Assembly: GCA_016211215.1 (NCBI GenBank)
Contig: JACQSR010000004.1
Span: 1-41,861, forward strand
Length of the DNA: 41,861 bases
Reading direction: 5' to 3'
DNA from: Candidatus Woesearchaeota archaeon
GTDB lineage: Archaea > Nanobdellota > Nanobdellia > Woesearchaeales > JACQSR01
Made by a program: the position numbers and the translations under genes. How positions within the stretch are numbered: the first letter of the stretch is position 1; each line of letters begins with the position of its first letter. Positions 15,133-23,578 of the stretch are shown here, in pieces. The notes beneath the pieces are model-generated. The model did not search any database and had not been told where the DNA came from. It worked only from the letters and a program-made list of their open reading frames with translations.

Positions 15133-16439
15133 TTTAGCATGTCCATCCCGGGATAAAGGGGAAAGTTGCTGCAGAGCTCAAGTATGTCTGCCTTTACCTT
15201 TTCAATCTTTTTGGAGTCATTATAATTGTCAATTACAGTGGCGATGCCCCTTGCAATTTCCTTCATATCATTTTCCTTCATGTTGCGGGTGGTAACTGCA
15301 GGAGTTCCCAGCCTTATTCCGGATGGGTTAAAGGGGCTTCCGGGCTCGAATGGAATTGTGTTCTTGTTTGCGTGGATGTTTGCCTGGTCGAGGGCAGCCT
15401 GAATTTCCTTTCCCTTTCCAGTAAGGTTTTTTGCGGAAAGGTCAATAACCATGAGGTGATTGTCAGTTCCGTCAGTAACGAGCTTTATGCCGCGCGACAT
15501 TAATTCGTCTGCCATGGCCTTGGCATTCTTTACAATCTGCTTAGCATATATTTTGAAGTCGGGCTTTAAAGCTTCCTGGAATGCAACCGCCTTTGCGGCA
15601 TTAACATGGTCATGGGGGCCGCCCTGAATGCCCGGAAAGACGTTGAAATCAATCAATCCTGCCAAATCCTTTTTGCTTTCAGGGTGGTATTTTTTCTGGT
15701 ACCTATCCGCTTTCTTGCACATTATTATTGCGCCCCGCGGTCCGCGAAGAGTCTTGTGGGTCGTTGTGGTGACAACATCAGCATACTTCACAGGGCTTTC
15801 ATGGACGCCAGTTGCGCACAATCCTGAAATATGGGAAATGTCCGAGAAGTGGTACGCCTCAACTTCATCGCAAATCTCCTGGAAGGCCTTAAAGTCAATC
15901 TTTCTCGGATATGCGGTTAGGCCGGTGAGAATCATCCTGGGCTTAATGGCAAGCGCCTGCTTCCTTATTTCTTCCATGTCGAGAAGATGAGTTTTCCTGT
16001 CTACCGTGTAAGGATTGATGCGGAAGAGTTTGCCTGAGAAGTTGACAGGGCTTCCATGGGTTAAGTGGCCTCCGGCATTGAGGTCAAGGCCCATGTAGGA
16101 ATCTCCAACTTCAAGAAGAGAAAAGAAGACTGCCATGTTTGCGGGGCTTCCCGAATAGGGCTGGACATTAACATGCTCACAGCCAAAAAGCTTCTTTGCC
16201 CGCTCGATTGCAAGCTCTTCCATGGAGTCAACAAACTCCTGGCCGCCGTAATACCTTTTTCTTGGGTAACCTTCAGAATACTTGTTGGTGAAGACGGAGC
16301 CCATTGCCTGCAAAACAGCCTTGGATACAAAATTCTCGGATGGTATGAGCTCAACGCCATCGCGGATTCTGCCCAGCTCCTTTTCCATAAGGGCTGCAAT
16401 CTCAGGGTCGCTTTCCAGTATGTCGCGCATCATGTCCAT
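15129..16439 (-). CDS. glyA: Serine hydroxymethyltransferase GlyA
   Basis: About 436 aa from the ATG at 16439, a PLP enzyme converting serine and THF to glycine and methylene-THF. Recognisable parts are ELIPSENFVSKAVLQAMGS, the YGGQEFVDSMEELAIERAKKLF segment, SGSPANMAVFFSLL, HFSDISHISGLCATG and the PLP-lysine site TTTTHKTLRGPRGAII. An upstream in-frame extension of 48 residues overlaps the neighbouring gene and lacks family similarity. The chosen ATG has GGGTGG before it and the TATA-like TTTATATAC about 36 nt upstream. It forms an operon with folD. Confidence 0.95.
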   Translation of the reverse strand: MDMMRDILESDPEIAALMEKELGRIRDGVELIPSENFVSKAVLQAMGSVFTNKYSEGYPRKRYYGGQEFVDSMEELAIERAKKLFGCEHVNVQPYSGSPANMAVFFSLLEVGDSYMGLDLNAGGHLTHGSPVNFSGKLFRINPYTVDRKTHLLDMEEIRKQALAIKPRMILTGLTAYPRKIDFKAFQEICDEVEAYHFSDISHISGLCATGVHESPVKYADVVTTTTHKTLRGPRGAIIMCKKADRYQKKYHPESKKDLAGLIDFNVFPGIQGGPHDHVNAAKAVAFQEALKPDFKIYAKQIVKNAKAMADELMSRGIKLVTDGTDNHLMVIDLSAKNLTGKGKEIQAALDQANIHANKNTIPFEPGSPFNPSGIRLGTPAVTTRNMKENDMKEIARGIATVIDNYNDSKKIEKVKADILELCSNFPLYPGMDMLK

Positions 16440-16467
16440 TAAACCACCCAATGCAAAACTCACCCCA

Positions 16468-17025
16468 TTATTTATATACTTTTCTGTCGAATCTGAGCAC
16501 CCTTTTCTCCGTGACAACCATGTCAACGGGAATGTCGTGTGATGCAGCCGGAATCTTCTTAAGAATCTGGAATTCAAATGCAACCCCTATCTTTTTGCAC
16601 CTCACCTTTGGCAGAAACCTGTCGTAAAGGCCGGCACCAAACCCTATGCGGTGGCCATAGGCGTCAAATCCTATTCCCGGAACAATTACAAGGTCTATAT
16701 CACTGAGCGGAAATGGCCTGCTGCCTTTGGGCTCCGGAATGCAATACATGCCCGGCCTCAATTCGCTCAGGCTTTTTATCCTTACAGGAATAATTGAATG
16801 ATGCCTTACCTTGGGAACCAAGACATTCCTGCCCATTGCAAAAAGCTCCGTTATTATGTCCTGCGTAAATACTTCACCGTCAAAGGATGCATAAACCATC
16901 ACATTGCGCGCCTTCCTGCATTCTTTTAATACTGTCCTTTTTATTTTCCTGCTCTTTTCCAGAATTTGCGCGGTGCTTTGGGAGCTTCTCCTGATGCGAA
17001 GCCTTTCCCTCAGGGTGTTTTTCAT
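16468..17025 (-). CDS. 5-formyltetrahydrofolate cyclo-ligase
   Basis: A 185-aa MTHFS-family enzyme that uses ATP to convert 5-formyl-THF to methenyl-THF and so rescues the inactive folate. Family marks are an N-terminal basic helix (LRERLRIRRSS), VMVYASFDGEVFTQDII, MYCIPEPKG and the signature VIVPGIGFDAYGHRIGFGAGLYDRFL. The C-terminus holds DIPVDMVVTE. It overlaps the stop of purD by 4 nt (ATGA), so it is the last gene of a purD-led unit. The glyA promoter is embedded in its 3' end. Confidence 0.92.
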   Translation of the reverse strand: MKNTLRERLRIRRSSQSTAQILEKSRKIKRTVLKECRKARNVMVYASFDGEVFTQDIITELFAMGRNVLVPKVRHHSIIPVRIKSLSELRPGMYCIPEPKGSRPFPLSDIDLVIVPGIGFDAYGHRIGFGAGLYDRFLPKVRCKKIGVAFEFQILKKIPAASHDIPVDMVVTEKRVLRFDRKVYK

Positions 17026-18329
17026 TTTCTCAGTCTGTTAATGTGCTCGACCCTTTTTCGGATTAATTTTTCAGTGCCTATGTCATTTCGGTGGAACAAA
17101 GGGCCTTTTATCAAGCAGACAGCATTTTCAGCAATCTTCTCCGCTGCTTCAAGGGAAGATGAAATGCCCACTATGCCGATTGAGCGCGACGAGCCGGTAT
17201 ACAAGCCGTCATCGCGCCTGTCAACTGAGGCGTAATAAAGCCTGGCATTTTTCGGAACTTTTGAAATATCAATCTTTTCGTTCTTCCGGGGATTATTGGG
17301 GTATCCTTCGGGAACTGCATACTTGCATACTGTTGCCTTACGGTCAAACTCAACCTTAATCTCATGGAGTTTTCTGTTTATAATTGCAATGCATATGTCC
17401 ACAAAATCGGTCTTCAGTATGGGGAGCACGTTCATGGTTTCAGGGTCTCCGAAGCGCGCGTTGTACTCAATAAGCCTTACACCTTTTCCTGTAACCATAA
17501 ATCCGCCGTACATAACTCCCCTGTAGGGCGTTTTAAACTCTTTCCTCAGCGCCTCGCATACCTTTCTTGTTATTTCAAGGCCTTCTTCCACATCCTCTTT
17601 TTTCAGGAACGGCAGAAGATGATTTTCGCATGAATATGAGCCCATTCCGCCGGTATTGGGGCCCTGGTCGTCAGCAAACGCTCGCTTGTGGTCCTGCACC
17701 GGAGGGGTGGCAATTACTGTAAAGCCGTCGGTAAGGCATTGAAGCGAAAACTCCTCGCCGTCAAGCTTCTCTTCAACTATGACTGCAGGGTGCGTCTTAA
17801 GCACCTCAGTGCAGTACGCATATGCTTCTTCCTTTGTTGTGAAATGGTCGCCCTGCACTTTTACGCCCTTGCCGCCGGTAAGGCCATCTGGCTTGACAAC
17901 AACCATATCAATGCCCTTCATGAATTCCATTATACCCTTTTTCTTTGTGAATACTCTGAATTCAGGGTTGCCTTTAATGCCGTATTTCTGCATCAAGCTT
18001 CGGGTGAAGGATTTTGATGTCTCAAGCGCGGCAAGGCTCTTTCTTGGGCCTATGCACGGAATTCCCGCATCTTCAAGAAAATCAGCCACACCGTTGCTTA
18101 GCGGCTCTTCAGGACCGATGAAAGCAAACTCTGCTTTTGAGGATTTTGCAAATTCCCCCATGCCTTCAAGGTCATGGTAATTTCCGATTTTTATTCCTGA
18201 AGAAAGCCCCGCAATGCCGGGATTGTTTGACTTCATGAAAGAAAACAGATTTGGCTTATGCCTGCTTCTTGAAAGGGCTTCCGCAATTGCATGTTCCCTT
18301 GCGCCGTTGCCTATCAGGAGGATGTTCAT
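17022..18329 (-). CDS. purD: Phosphoribosylamine-glycine ligase PurD
   Basis: A 435-aa ATP-grasp enzyme for the second step of purine synthesis. It starts with MNILLIGNGAREHAIAEAL, then FIGPEEPLSNGVADFLE and GPRKSLAALETSKSFTRSLM. The ATP-grasp core has VVVKPDGLTGGKGVKV, EEKLDGEEFSLQ, DHKRAFADDQGPNTGGMGSYS and YNARFGDPETMNVLP. It lies 6 nt after a short hypothetical gene that probably carries the promoter. The glycine substrate would come from GlyA, encoded next door. Confidence 0.96.
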   Translation of the reverse strand: MNILLIGNGAREHAIAEALSRSRHKPNLFSFMKSNNPGIAGLSSGIKIGNYHDLEGMGEFAKSSKAEFAFIGPEEPLSNGVADFLEDAGIPCIGPRKSLAALETSKSFTRSLMQKYGIKGNPEFRVFTKKKGIMEFMKGIDMVVVKPDGLTGGKGVKVQGDHFTTKEEAYAYCTEVLKTHPAVIVEEKLDGEEFSLQCLTDGFTVIATPPVQDHKRAFADDQGPNTGGMGSYSCENHLLPFLKKEDVEEGLEITRKVCEALRKEFKTPYRGVMYGGFMVTGKGVRLIEYNARFGDPETMNVLPILKTDFVDICIAIINRKLHEIKVEFDRKATVCKYAVPEGYPNNPRKNEKIDISKVPKNARLYYASVDRRDDGLYTGSSRSIGIVGISSSLEAAEKIAENAVCLIKGPLFHRNDIGTEKLIRKRVEHINRLRK

Positions 18330-18335
18330 GTTGAG

Positions 18336-18629
18336 TCAGAGCAGGTAAAGATGGGCGAGCACGGGATTGTGAGATTCAGGCTTTTTACTGTGGGCAATGT
18401 AAGTGTCGTAAGCTTTTGCAGTGTCTTCAATGCTGTAAATTATTCTTCTGGATGAGTTTTCCCCGCGCATCCACGCTGCAAGCACGGTTGCACGGCCAAG
18501 AGTTTCCATTTCCCGTGCAATGCTGCGCAGGAGGTTAGGCGTAGCTTCGTTTATGCTTTCGTAATCAGCCAGCTTTTTCAGCGCATGCCTTGTACCGTTT
18601 GGAGGCTCTGATGGCTTTGTAAGCAACAT
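18336..18629 (-). CDS. Hypothetical protein, first gene of the purD unit
   Basis: About 97 aa from the ATG at 18629. This start is 26 nt after the TATA-like TTTTTAAACC, so it fits leaderless transcription; an upstream extension would cover the promoter. The protein is mostly helical (HALKKLADYESINEATPNLLRSIAREMETLGRATVLAAW, then SIEDTAKAYDTYIAHSKKPE) without membrane segments or metal-binding clusters. I do not recognise a family. It is only 6 nt from purD and likely co-transcribed. Confidence 0.55.
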   Translation of the reverse strand: MLLTKPSEPPNGTRHALKKLADYESINEATPNLLRSIAREMETLGRATVLAAWMRGENSSRRIIYSIEDTAKAYDTYIAHSKKPESHNPVLAHLYLL

Positions 18630-18746
18630 GCACCGGCAAAATGCAATCTGGTTTAAAAATTTATGCGAATTTTGCTTTTTCACGCAACAGGCCACACCCC
18701 GCTTTTTTTCCGAAAGTTATTTAAATAAAAACTCATAGCCTTTCCT

Positions 18747-19784
18747 ATGGCGCGAAATTACAAGATAGCGACAATAGGGTCTCATTCTGCGCTGCAGATA
18801 CTGAAGGGCGCAAAAGATGAAGGATTTGGGACTATTGCCATATGCATCCGGGGCACTGAAGAGCCGTACAGGTCGTTCAAGGTGGCTGATGAGATAATAT
18901 CCGTCGACAGCTACGATGATTTTGAAAAGTGCCAGGACAAACTCCTCAGGGAGAATGCCATTCTTATTCCGCATGCCTCGTTCATTGCATACATGGGCCA
19001 TGAAAGGGTGCAGAAGCTCAGGATTCCATATTTCGGCAACAAGAAAATCCTGAAGTTTGAGGCTGACAGGAATCTCCAAAGGGTGTGGCTCAAGAATTCA
19101 GGAATAAATGTGCCGAAGGTGTTTTCCGATTACAGGAGAATCGACAGGCCGGTAATAGTGAAGTTCCATGGCGCCCGAGGGGGGTTTGGATATTTCATCG
19201 CAAAAGACCCTGATGATTTCAAAAGAAAAATAAAGGATTATCCGAAGGGCCACAATTACGTCATACAGGAATACATCGTCGGTGTGCCGGTGTACGCGCA
19301 TTACTTTTACTCCCCGATTACCGATGAGCTTGAGATAATGAGCTTTGACAAAAGGTACGAGAGCAATGTTGACAGCCTTGGCAGGATTTCAGCAAGGGAC
19401 CAGCTTGTGCTGAAGAAGGTTGACCCTTCTTATGTGATAATAGGCAACATGCCCCTGGTTGTAAGGGAGTCGATACTTCCGGAACTGTTCAGGATTGGAA
19501 GGAACGTTGTTGAGGAGAGCAAGAAATTTGCCCCTCCCGGATTGTTCGGGCCGTTCAGCCTGGAAATGATTATAAAGCCGGATGTGGAGATTTACGTTTT
19601 TGAAATATCCGCAAGGATAGTTGCAGGAACAAACCCGTATGTTCAGGGAAGCCCTTATTCGTGGCTTCGCTATCATGAGCCGATGTCAACAGGGCGCAGG
19701 ATAGCAAGGGAAATTAAGAATGCGATAAAGAAAAACCAGCTGAAAAAAATATTGCACAACCATGATAACCCCAAAGATGATTGA
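18747..19784 (+). CDS. purP: PurP, formate-dependent AICAR ligase (paralogue 1)
   Basis: A 345-aa ATP-grasp protein of the archaeal PurP family, which makes FAICAR from AICAR, formate and ATP. The N-terminus has IATIGSHSALQILKGAKDEGFGT and the central part VIVKFHGARGGFGYFIAKDPDDF and VIQEYIVGVPVYAHYFYSP. The C-terminus has GPFSLEMI, FEISARIVAGTN and SPYSWLRYHEPMSTGRRIAREI. A TATA-like TTATTTAAAT lies about 25 nt before the ATG, so it is probably leaderless. It overlaps purP2 by 23 nt. Which paralogue is the AICAR ligase cannot be decided by eye. Confidence 0.9.
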   Translation: MARNYKIATIGSHSALQILKGAKDEGFGTIAICIRGTEEPYRSFKVADEIISVDSYDDFEKCQDKLLRENAILIPHASFIAYMGHERVQKLRIPYFGNKKILKFEADRNLQRVWLKNSGINVPKVFSDYRRIDRPVIVKFHGARGGFGYFIAKDPDDFKRKIKDYPKGHNYVIQEYIVGVPVYAHYFYSPITDELEIMSFDKRYESNVDSLGRISARDQLVLKKVDPSYVIIGNMPLVVRESILPELFRIGRNVVEESKKFAPPGLFGPFSLEMIIKPDVEIYVFEISARIVAGTNPYVQGSPYSWLRYHEPMSTGRRIAREIKNAIKKNQLKKILHNHDNPKDD

Positions 19785-20889
19785 GAAGGTATTGGAAGGA
19801 TATGATACCGGCAGCATAACAATAGGCGTTCTTGGGGGCCATTCGGCATTGGACGTGTGCAGGGGCGCAAAGAAGCACGGCTTCAGGACATTGGTTGTGT
19901 GCCAGAAGGGCAGGGAAAAGACTTATGCAAAATACTTCAGGTCAAGGGATGACCTGGGTGTTGTCGATGAAACAATAATCCTTGATAAATTCTCCGACCT
20001 TTTAAGCAGGGATGTCCAGCAAAAGCTCAGGGAGAAAAACACCATATTCATACACAGCAGGTATTTCTGGGTTTATTTCAATTTCAGGGACATAGAGGAC
20101 AAGTTTCTTGTTCCAATCTACGGCTCAAGGGAACTGGTGAAGTTCGAGGAGCGCGATGTCCCAAAAAACCAGTATTACATATTGAGGAAAGCAGGCATAA
20201 GGACTCCGAAGGTGTTTTCAAGCCCAAGAGACATTGACAGGCTTGTTCTGGTAAAGGCAAGCGAGACTGCCAGGGGATACGAACGGGCGTTTTTCTTTGC
20301 GAACTCTTATGATGACTACGTCAGGAAATCAAAGGAGCTTCTGCAGAAAAGGGTTATTGATGAAAAGGGGCTGAAAAAGGCAATAATCGAGGAGTATGTG
20401 CTTGGCGCGCAGGTTAACTTCAATTTCTTCTATTCGAATCTTACAGGGGAGCTTGAGCTTATGGGGACTGACACAAGGAGGCAGACGAATCTTGACGGCA
20501 TACTTAGGATTCCTGCGGCAGAGCAGATTGAAGTCCTGAAGTATATAACGCCCAAGATTATAGAGACAGGGCACTGTGCGGTCACCATAAAGGAATCTTT
20601 GCTCGAGAAGGCATTTGAGGCAGGCGAGAGATTTGTTGCTGCAGTTAAGAAGACAAACCCGCCGGGAATAATGGGGCCTTTTGCGCTTCAGGGGGCAATT
20701 GCAGCGGAAGAAGGTAGAGAGGAGATTGTGATATTCGATGTTTCGATGAGAATTCCTGGAAGCCCGGGAACGATGTTCACCCCTTACTCTGCGTATCTTC
20801 ACCTCGAGCCGATAAGCTATGGCGAGAGGATTGCAATGGAAATCAGGAAGGGAATTGATATGGAAAAACTCCATACTCTTTGCACATGA
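19762..20889 (+). CDS. purP: PurP-family ATP-grasp protein (paralogue 2)
   Basis: A 375-aa second PurP homologue. It has TIGVLGGHSALDVCRGAKKHGFRT, LVLVKASETARGYERAFFF, AIIEEYVLGAQVNFNFFYS, MGPFALQGAI and FDVSMRIPGSPGTMFTPYSAYLHLEPISYGERIAMEIRKG. Two PurP clades are known in archaea and often co-occur; the second may have a distinct or regulatory role. The two copies here differ clearly through much of their length, so the duplication is old rather than recent. The 3' end overlaps guaA (ATGA), making a purP1-purP2-guaA operon. Confidence 0.87.
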   Translation: MITPKMIEKVLEGYDTGSITIGVLGGHSALDVCRGAKKHGFRTLVVCQKGREKTYAKYFRSRDDLGVVDETIILDKFSDLLSRDVQQKLREKNTIFIHSRYFWVYFNFRDIEDKFLVPIYGSRELVKFEERDVPKNQYYILRKAGIRTPKVFSSPRDIDRLVLVKASETARGYERAFFFANSYDDYVRKSKELLQKRVIDEKGLKKAIIEEYVLGAQVNFNFFYSNLTGELELMGTDTRRQTNLDGILRIPAAEQIEVLKYITPKIIETGHCAVTIKESLLEKAFEAGERFVAAVKKTNPPGIMGPFALQGAIAAEEGREEIVIFDVSMRIPGSPGTMFTPYSAYLHLEPISYGERIAMEIRKGIDMEKLHTLCT

Positions 20890-22418
20890 TAATCGTTCTA
20901 AATTTTGGGGGACAATACTGCCACCTAATCTGCAGGAGGATAAGGGAGCTGGGGGTTAGCGCTGAGATATTGCCCTTTAGCGCATCACCGGATGAGGTTA
21001 GGAGAAGAAGACCGCAGGGCATAATATTCTCGGGAGGGCCATCGTCCGTTTACGAGCAGAATGCGCCGATGTGCGACAGGAACATGCTGAATCTTGGAGT
21101 GCCGGTGCTCGGAATATGCTACGGCCTTCAGCTCATTGCAAAAATGTCCAAGGGCGTTGTAAAGCAGAAGAGGCGCGAGTACGGGAAGAACATTCTTGCC
21201 GTAAAAGAAACCGGGAAACTGCTAAAGGGCTTAAAGAAAAAAGAGCAGGTGTGGGCTTCGCATGGCGATTCTGTGATATCCCTTCCGAAGGAGTTCAGGA
21301 TTTTGGGCTCAACCGCAAACTGCAAATTTGCTGCCTTTGAAAACGCCGCTTTAAAATTGTACGGGGTGCAGTTTCATCCGGAGGTAAGCCACACCACGCA
21401 CGGAATGGAGATACTTGAGAATTTCGCAATTTCAATATGCGGTGCAGGGAAGGATTGGAATGTCAAAAACCTGGACAGGAATCTTATAGCCGAGATTAAG
21501 AAAGAGGTTGGCAGCGGCTCAGTGCTCATGGCAACTTCAGGGGGGGTTGATTCCACGGTTGCAAGCGTGCTTTTCCACAAGGCCATTGGAGACAGGCTCT
21601 TCTGCATATTCGTGGACCATGGGCTGATAAGGAAAAACGAGCTTGAGGACGTGAAAGGGATTTACGGCAGGTTCAGGCTGAAGCATTTATTCTTTGTTGA
21701 TGCGTCTGATAAATTCCTAGGCAGGCTTAAGGGCGTAACAGACCCCGAGAAGAAAAGGGACATTATAGGAAAAACATTCATCGAGGTGTTTGATGCAAAG
21801 GCAAGGGAGATTGAAGACAAATTTCCCGCGATAAAGTTTCTTGGACAGGGCACAATTTATCCTGACAGGATTGAATCGGCGCAGCCGGGCGGGCAGGCAA
21901 GCAAGATAAAAAGCCATCACAACGTTTCACTGCCCGAAAAGATGAAGCTTAAGGTAATTGAGCCCCTAAAAGAGCTGTACAAGGATGAGGTAAGGGTGCT
22001 TGGCAAGTCGCTTGGCATACCCAATGAGATTCTTTACAGGCATCCATTTCCGGGCCCGGGGCTTGCCATAAGGATTCTTGGCGAGGTGACACCTGACAGG
22101 ATAGGGATGGTGAGGGAGGCAGATTACATTTTCATAGAGGAGCTGAAAAAGTCAAAGATGTACGGCAAAATCTGGCAGGCATTTGCTGCTCTGGTGCCCG
22201 TGAGGACTGTAGGTGTTATGGGAGATTCCAGAACTTATGATTACATTATTGTGCTGAGGGCAGTTACAAGCAGGGACGCAATGACGGCAGACTGGGCAAG
22301 GATTCCAGATGAAGTGCTCGAGAGGATTTCAAACAGGATAATAAGCGAGGTTAAAGGTGTAAACAGGGTTTTCTATGACATCTCGCAGAAGCCGCCTGCA
22401 ACGATTGAGTATGAGTGA
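20886..22418 (+). CDS. guaA: GMP synthase (glutamine-hydrolysing), fused GuaA
   Basis: Single-chain GMP synthase, 510 aa from the ATG at 20886, which overlaps the purP2 stop as ATGA; a TTG two codons earlier is less likely. The N-terminal class I amidotransferase has IIFSGGPSSVYE, the nucleophile Cys in VLGICYGLQL and the His in FHPEVSHT. The synthetase half has the PP-loop ATSGGVDSTVASVLF, TIYPDRIES and HPFPGPGLAIRILGEVT. Many archaea encode these two parts as separate proteins; this bacterial-like fusion is notable. The C-terminal dimerisation part ends KPPATIEYE, as usual. Confidence 0.96.
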   Translation: MIIVLNFGGQYCHLICRRIRELGVSAEILPFSASPDEVRRRRPQGIIFSGGPSSVYEQNAPMCDRNMLNLGVPVLGICYGLQLIAKMSKGVVKQKRREYGKNILAVKETGKLLKGLKKKEQVWASHGDSVISLPKEFRILGSTANCKFAAFENAALKLYGVQFHPEVSHTTHGMEILENFAISICGAGKDWNVKNLDRNLIAEIKKEVGSGSVLMATSGGVDSTVASVLFHKAIGDRLFCIFVDHGLIRKNELEDVKGIYGRFRLKHLFFVDASDKFLGRLKGVTDPEKKRDIIGKTFIEVFDAKAREIEDKFPAIKFLGQGTIYPDRIESAQPGGQASKIKSHHNVSLPEKMKLKVIEPLKELYKDEVRVLGKSLGIPNEILYRHPFPGPGLAIRILGEVTPDRIGMVREADYIFIEELKKSKMYGKIWQAFAALVPVRTVGVMGDSRTYDYIIVLRAVTSRDAMTADWARIPDEVLERISNRIISEVKGVNRVFYDISQKPPATIEYE

Positions 22419-22450
22419 GTAGAATCCACAATCCAGAATATTCAGTGCGC

Positions 22451-23578
22451 TTAAGATTGCCGTGCCCTGTACTCCTTATAGCCGAATTTTGTGCAATGCA
22501 CGATTTTTCCTTTTTTTATAATTGCTATGGAGGGCAGCTTAATGCCGTTAAATGTGGTGTTTTTCACCATGCTGTAATGGGCCATGTCCAGAAAAACAAG
22601 CTTTGAGCCGGCCTTTAACGGCGTGTCAAAGGAATAATCGCCTATGACATCTCCTGCAAGGCACGTAAGTCCTCCAAGGCGGTAAGTGAATTTCTTCTCC
22701 CCAGGCTTTCCTGCGCCAATAATATCTGGCCTGTAGGGCATTGCCAGAACATCGGGCATGTGGTTTTCTGCGGATGTGTCAAGTATTGCAATCTTCATGC
22801 CGTTGTCAACTATATCAAGCACGGAAGCAACAAGATATCCTGCGTTAAGCGCAACAGCCTCTCCCGGCTCAAGGTAAACTTCAACACCGTACTTTTTCCT
22901 GAAGGAATTGATAAGGCTGCACAGCAAATCACGGTCATAGCCGTCCCTTGTTATATGGTGGCCGCCGCCGAAATTCACCCATTCGGCTTTGCGCAAATAA
23001 GGGCCGAAATTCTTCTCGACATGTTCGAGCAGCCTTTTCAGCACATCAGAGTTCTGCTCGCACAGTGCATGGAAATGCAGGCCGGATATTCCCGAAACAT
23101 CCTCCATTTTGCCGGCAGTAACGCCCAATCTTGAATTTTTGGCGCACGGATTGTACAGCTGAACCTTGACTTCAGAGTATTCCGGGTTTATCCTGATGCC
23201 GCACTTCTTTTTTTGCGCCATGCCGCGATATTTTTTCCATTGGCTGAAGGAATTAAAAACTATGTGGTCTGCGTATTTCAGCACTTCCTGCATGTCCTCT
23301 TTGGAAAAAGCAGGGGCATATACGTGCACTTCTTTGCCGAACTCCTCATACCCCAATCTCGCTTCCCACGGTCCGGAGGCGCAGACACCATCCAAATATT
23401 TCCTGATTAACGGGAAGGTGCGGTAAGCGGCGAAGGACTTAAGCGCGAGAAGCATACTGCATCCGGTTTTTTGCTTAACATCCCTGAGTATCTTCAGATT
23501 TCTTTCTAGCAAATCAGCGTCAATAACATAGCTTGGCGTCTTTATCCTACTGAGCCATGAAAATCTTTCTGCAACCAT
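22451..23578 (-). CDS. nspC: Carboxynorspermidine/carboxyspermidine decarboxylase
   Basis: A 375-aa PLP enzyme of the alanine-racemase-fold decarboxylase family. It removes the carboxyl group of carboxyspermidine (or its nor- form) to give spermidine. Features are TPSYVIDADLLERNL, the PLP-lysine segment MLLALKSFAAYRTFPLIRKY, a GLHFHALCEQN motif, WVNFGGGHHITRDGYD and VYLEPGEAVALNAGYL. The C-terminal CLAGDVIGDYSFDTPLKAGSKLVFLDMAHYSMVKNTTFNG is typical of NspC. It overlaps the upstream dehydrogenase gene by 37 nt and is the last gene of the polyamine operon. Confidence 0.9.
   Translation of the reverse strand: MVAERFSWLSRIKTPSYVIDADLLERNLKILRDVKQKTGCSMLLALKSFAAYRTFPLIRKYLDGVCASGPWEARLGYEEFGKEVHVYAPAFSKEDMQEVLKYADHIVFNSFSQWKKYRGMAQKKKCGIRINPEYSEVKVQLYNPCAKNSRLGVTAGKMEDVSGISGLHFHALCEQNSDVLKRLLEHVEKNFGPYLRKAEWVNFGGGHHITRDGYDRDLLCSLINSFRKKYGVEVYLEPGEAVALNAGYLVASVLDIVDNGMKIAILDTSAENHMPDVLAMPYRPDIIGAGKPGEKKFTYRLGGLTCLAGDVIGDYSFDTPLKAGSKLVFLDMAHYSMVKNTTFNGIKLPSIAIIKKGKIVHCTKFGYKEYRARQS

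Noticed and set aside
16440..16583. 48-codon N-terminal extension of GlyA
   Set aside because: It lies inside the cyclo-ligase gene, covers the TATA box, and SHMT proteins start near the MMRDILESDPEI segment.
20880..20885. TTG start for guaA
   Set aside because: The ATG at 20886 forms the ATGA overlap used throughout this chromosome and begins the protein at the conserved IIVLNFGGQ.
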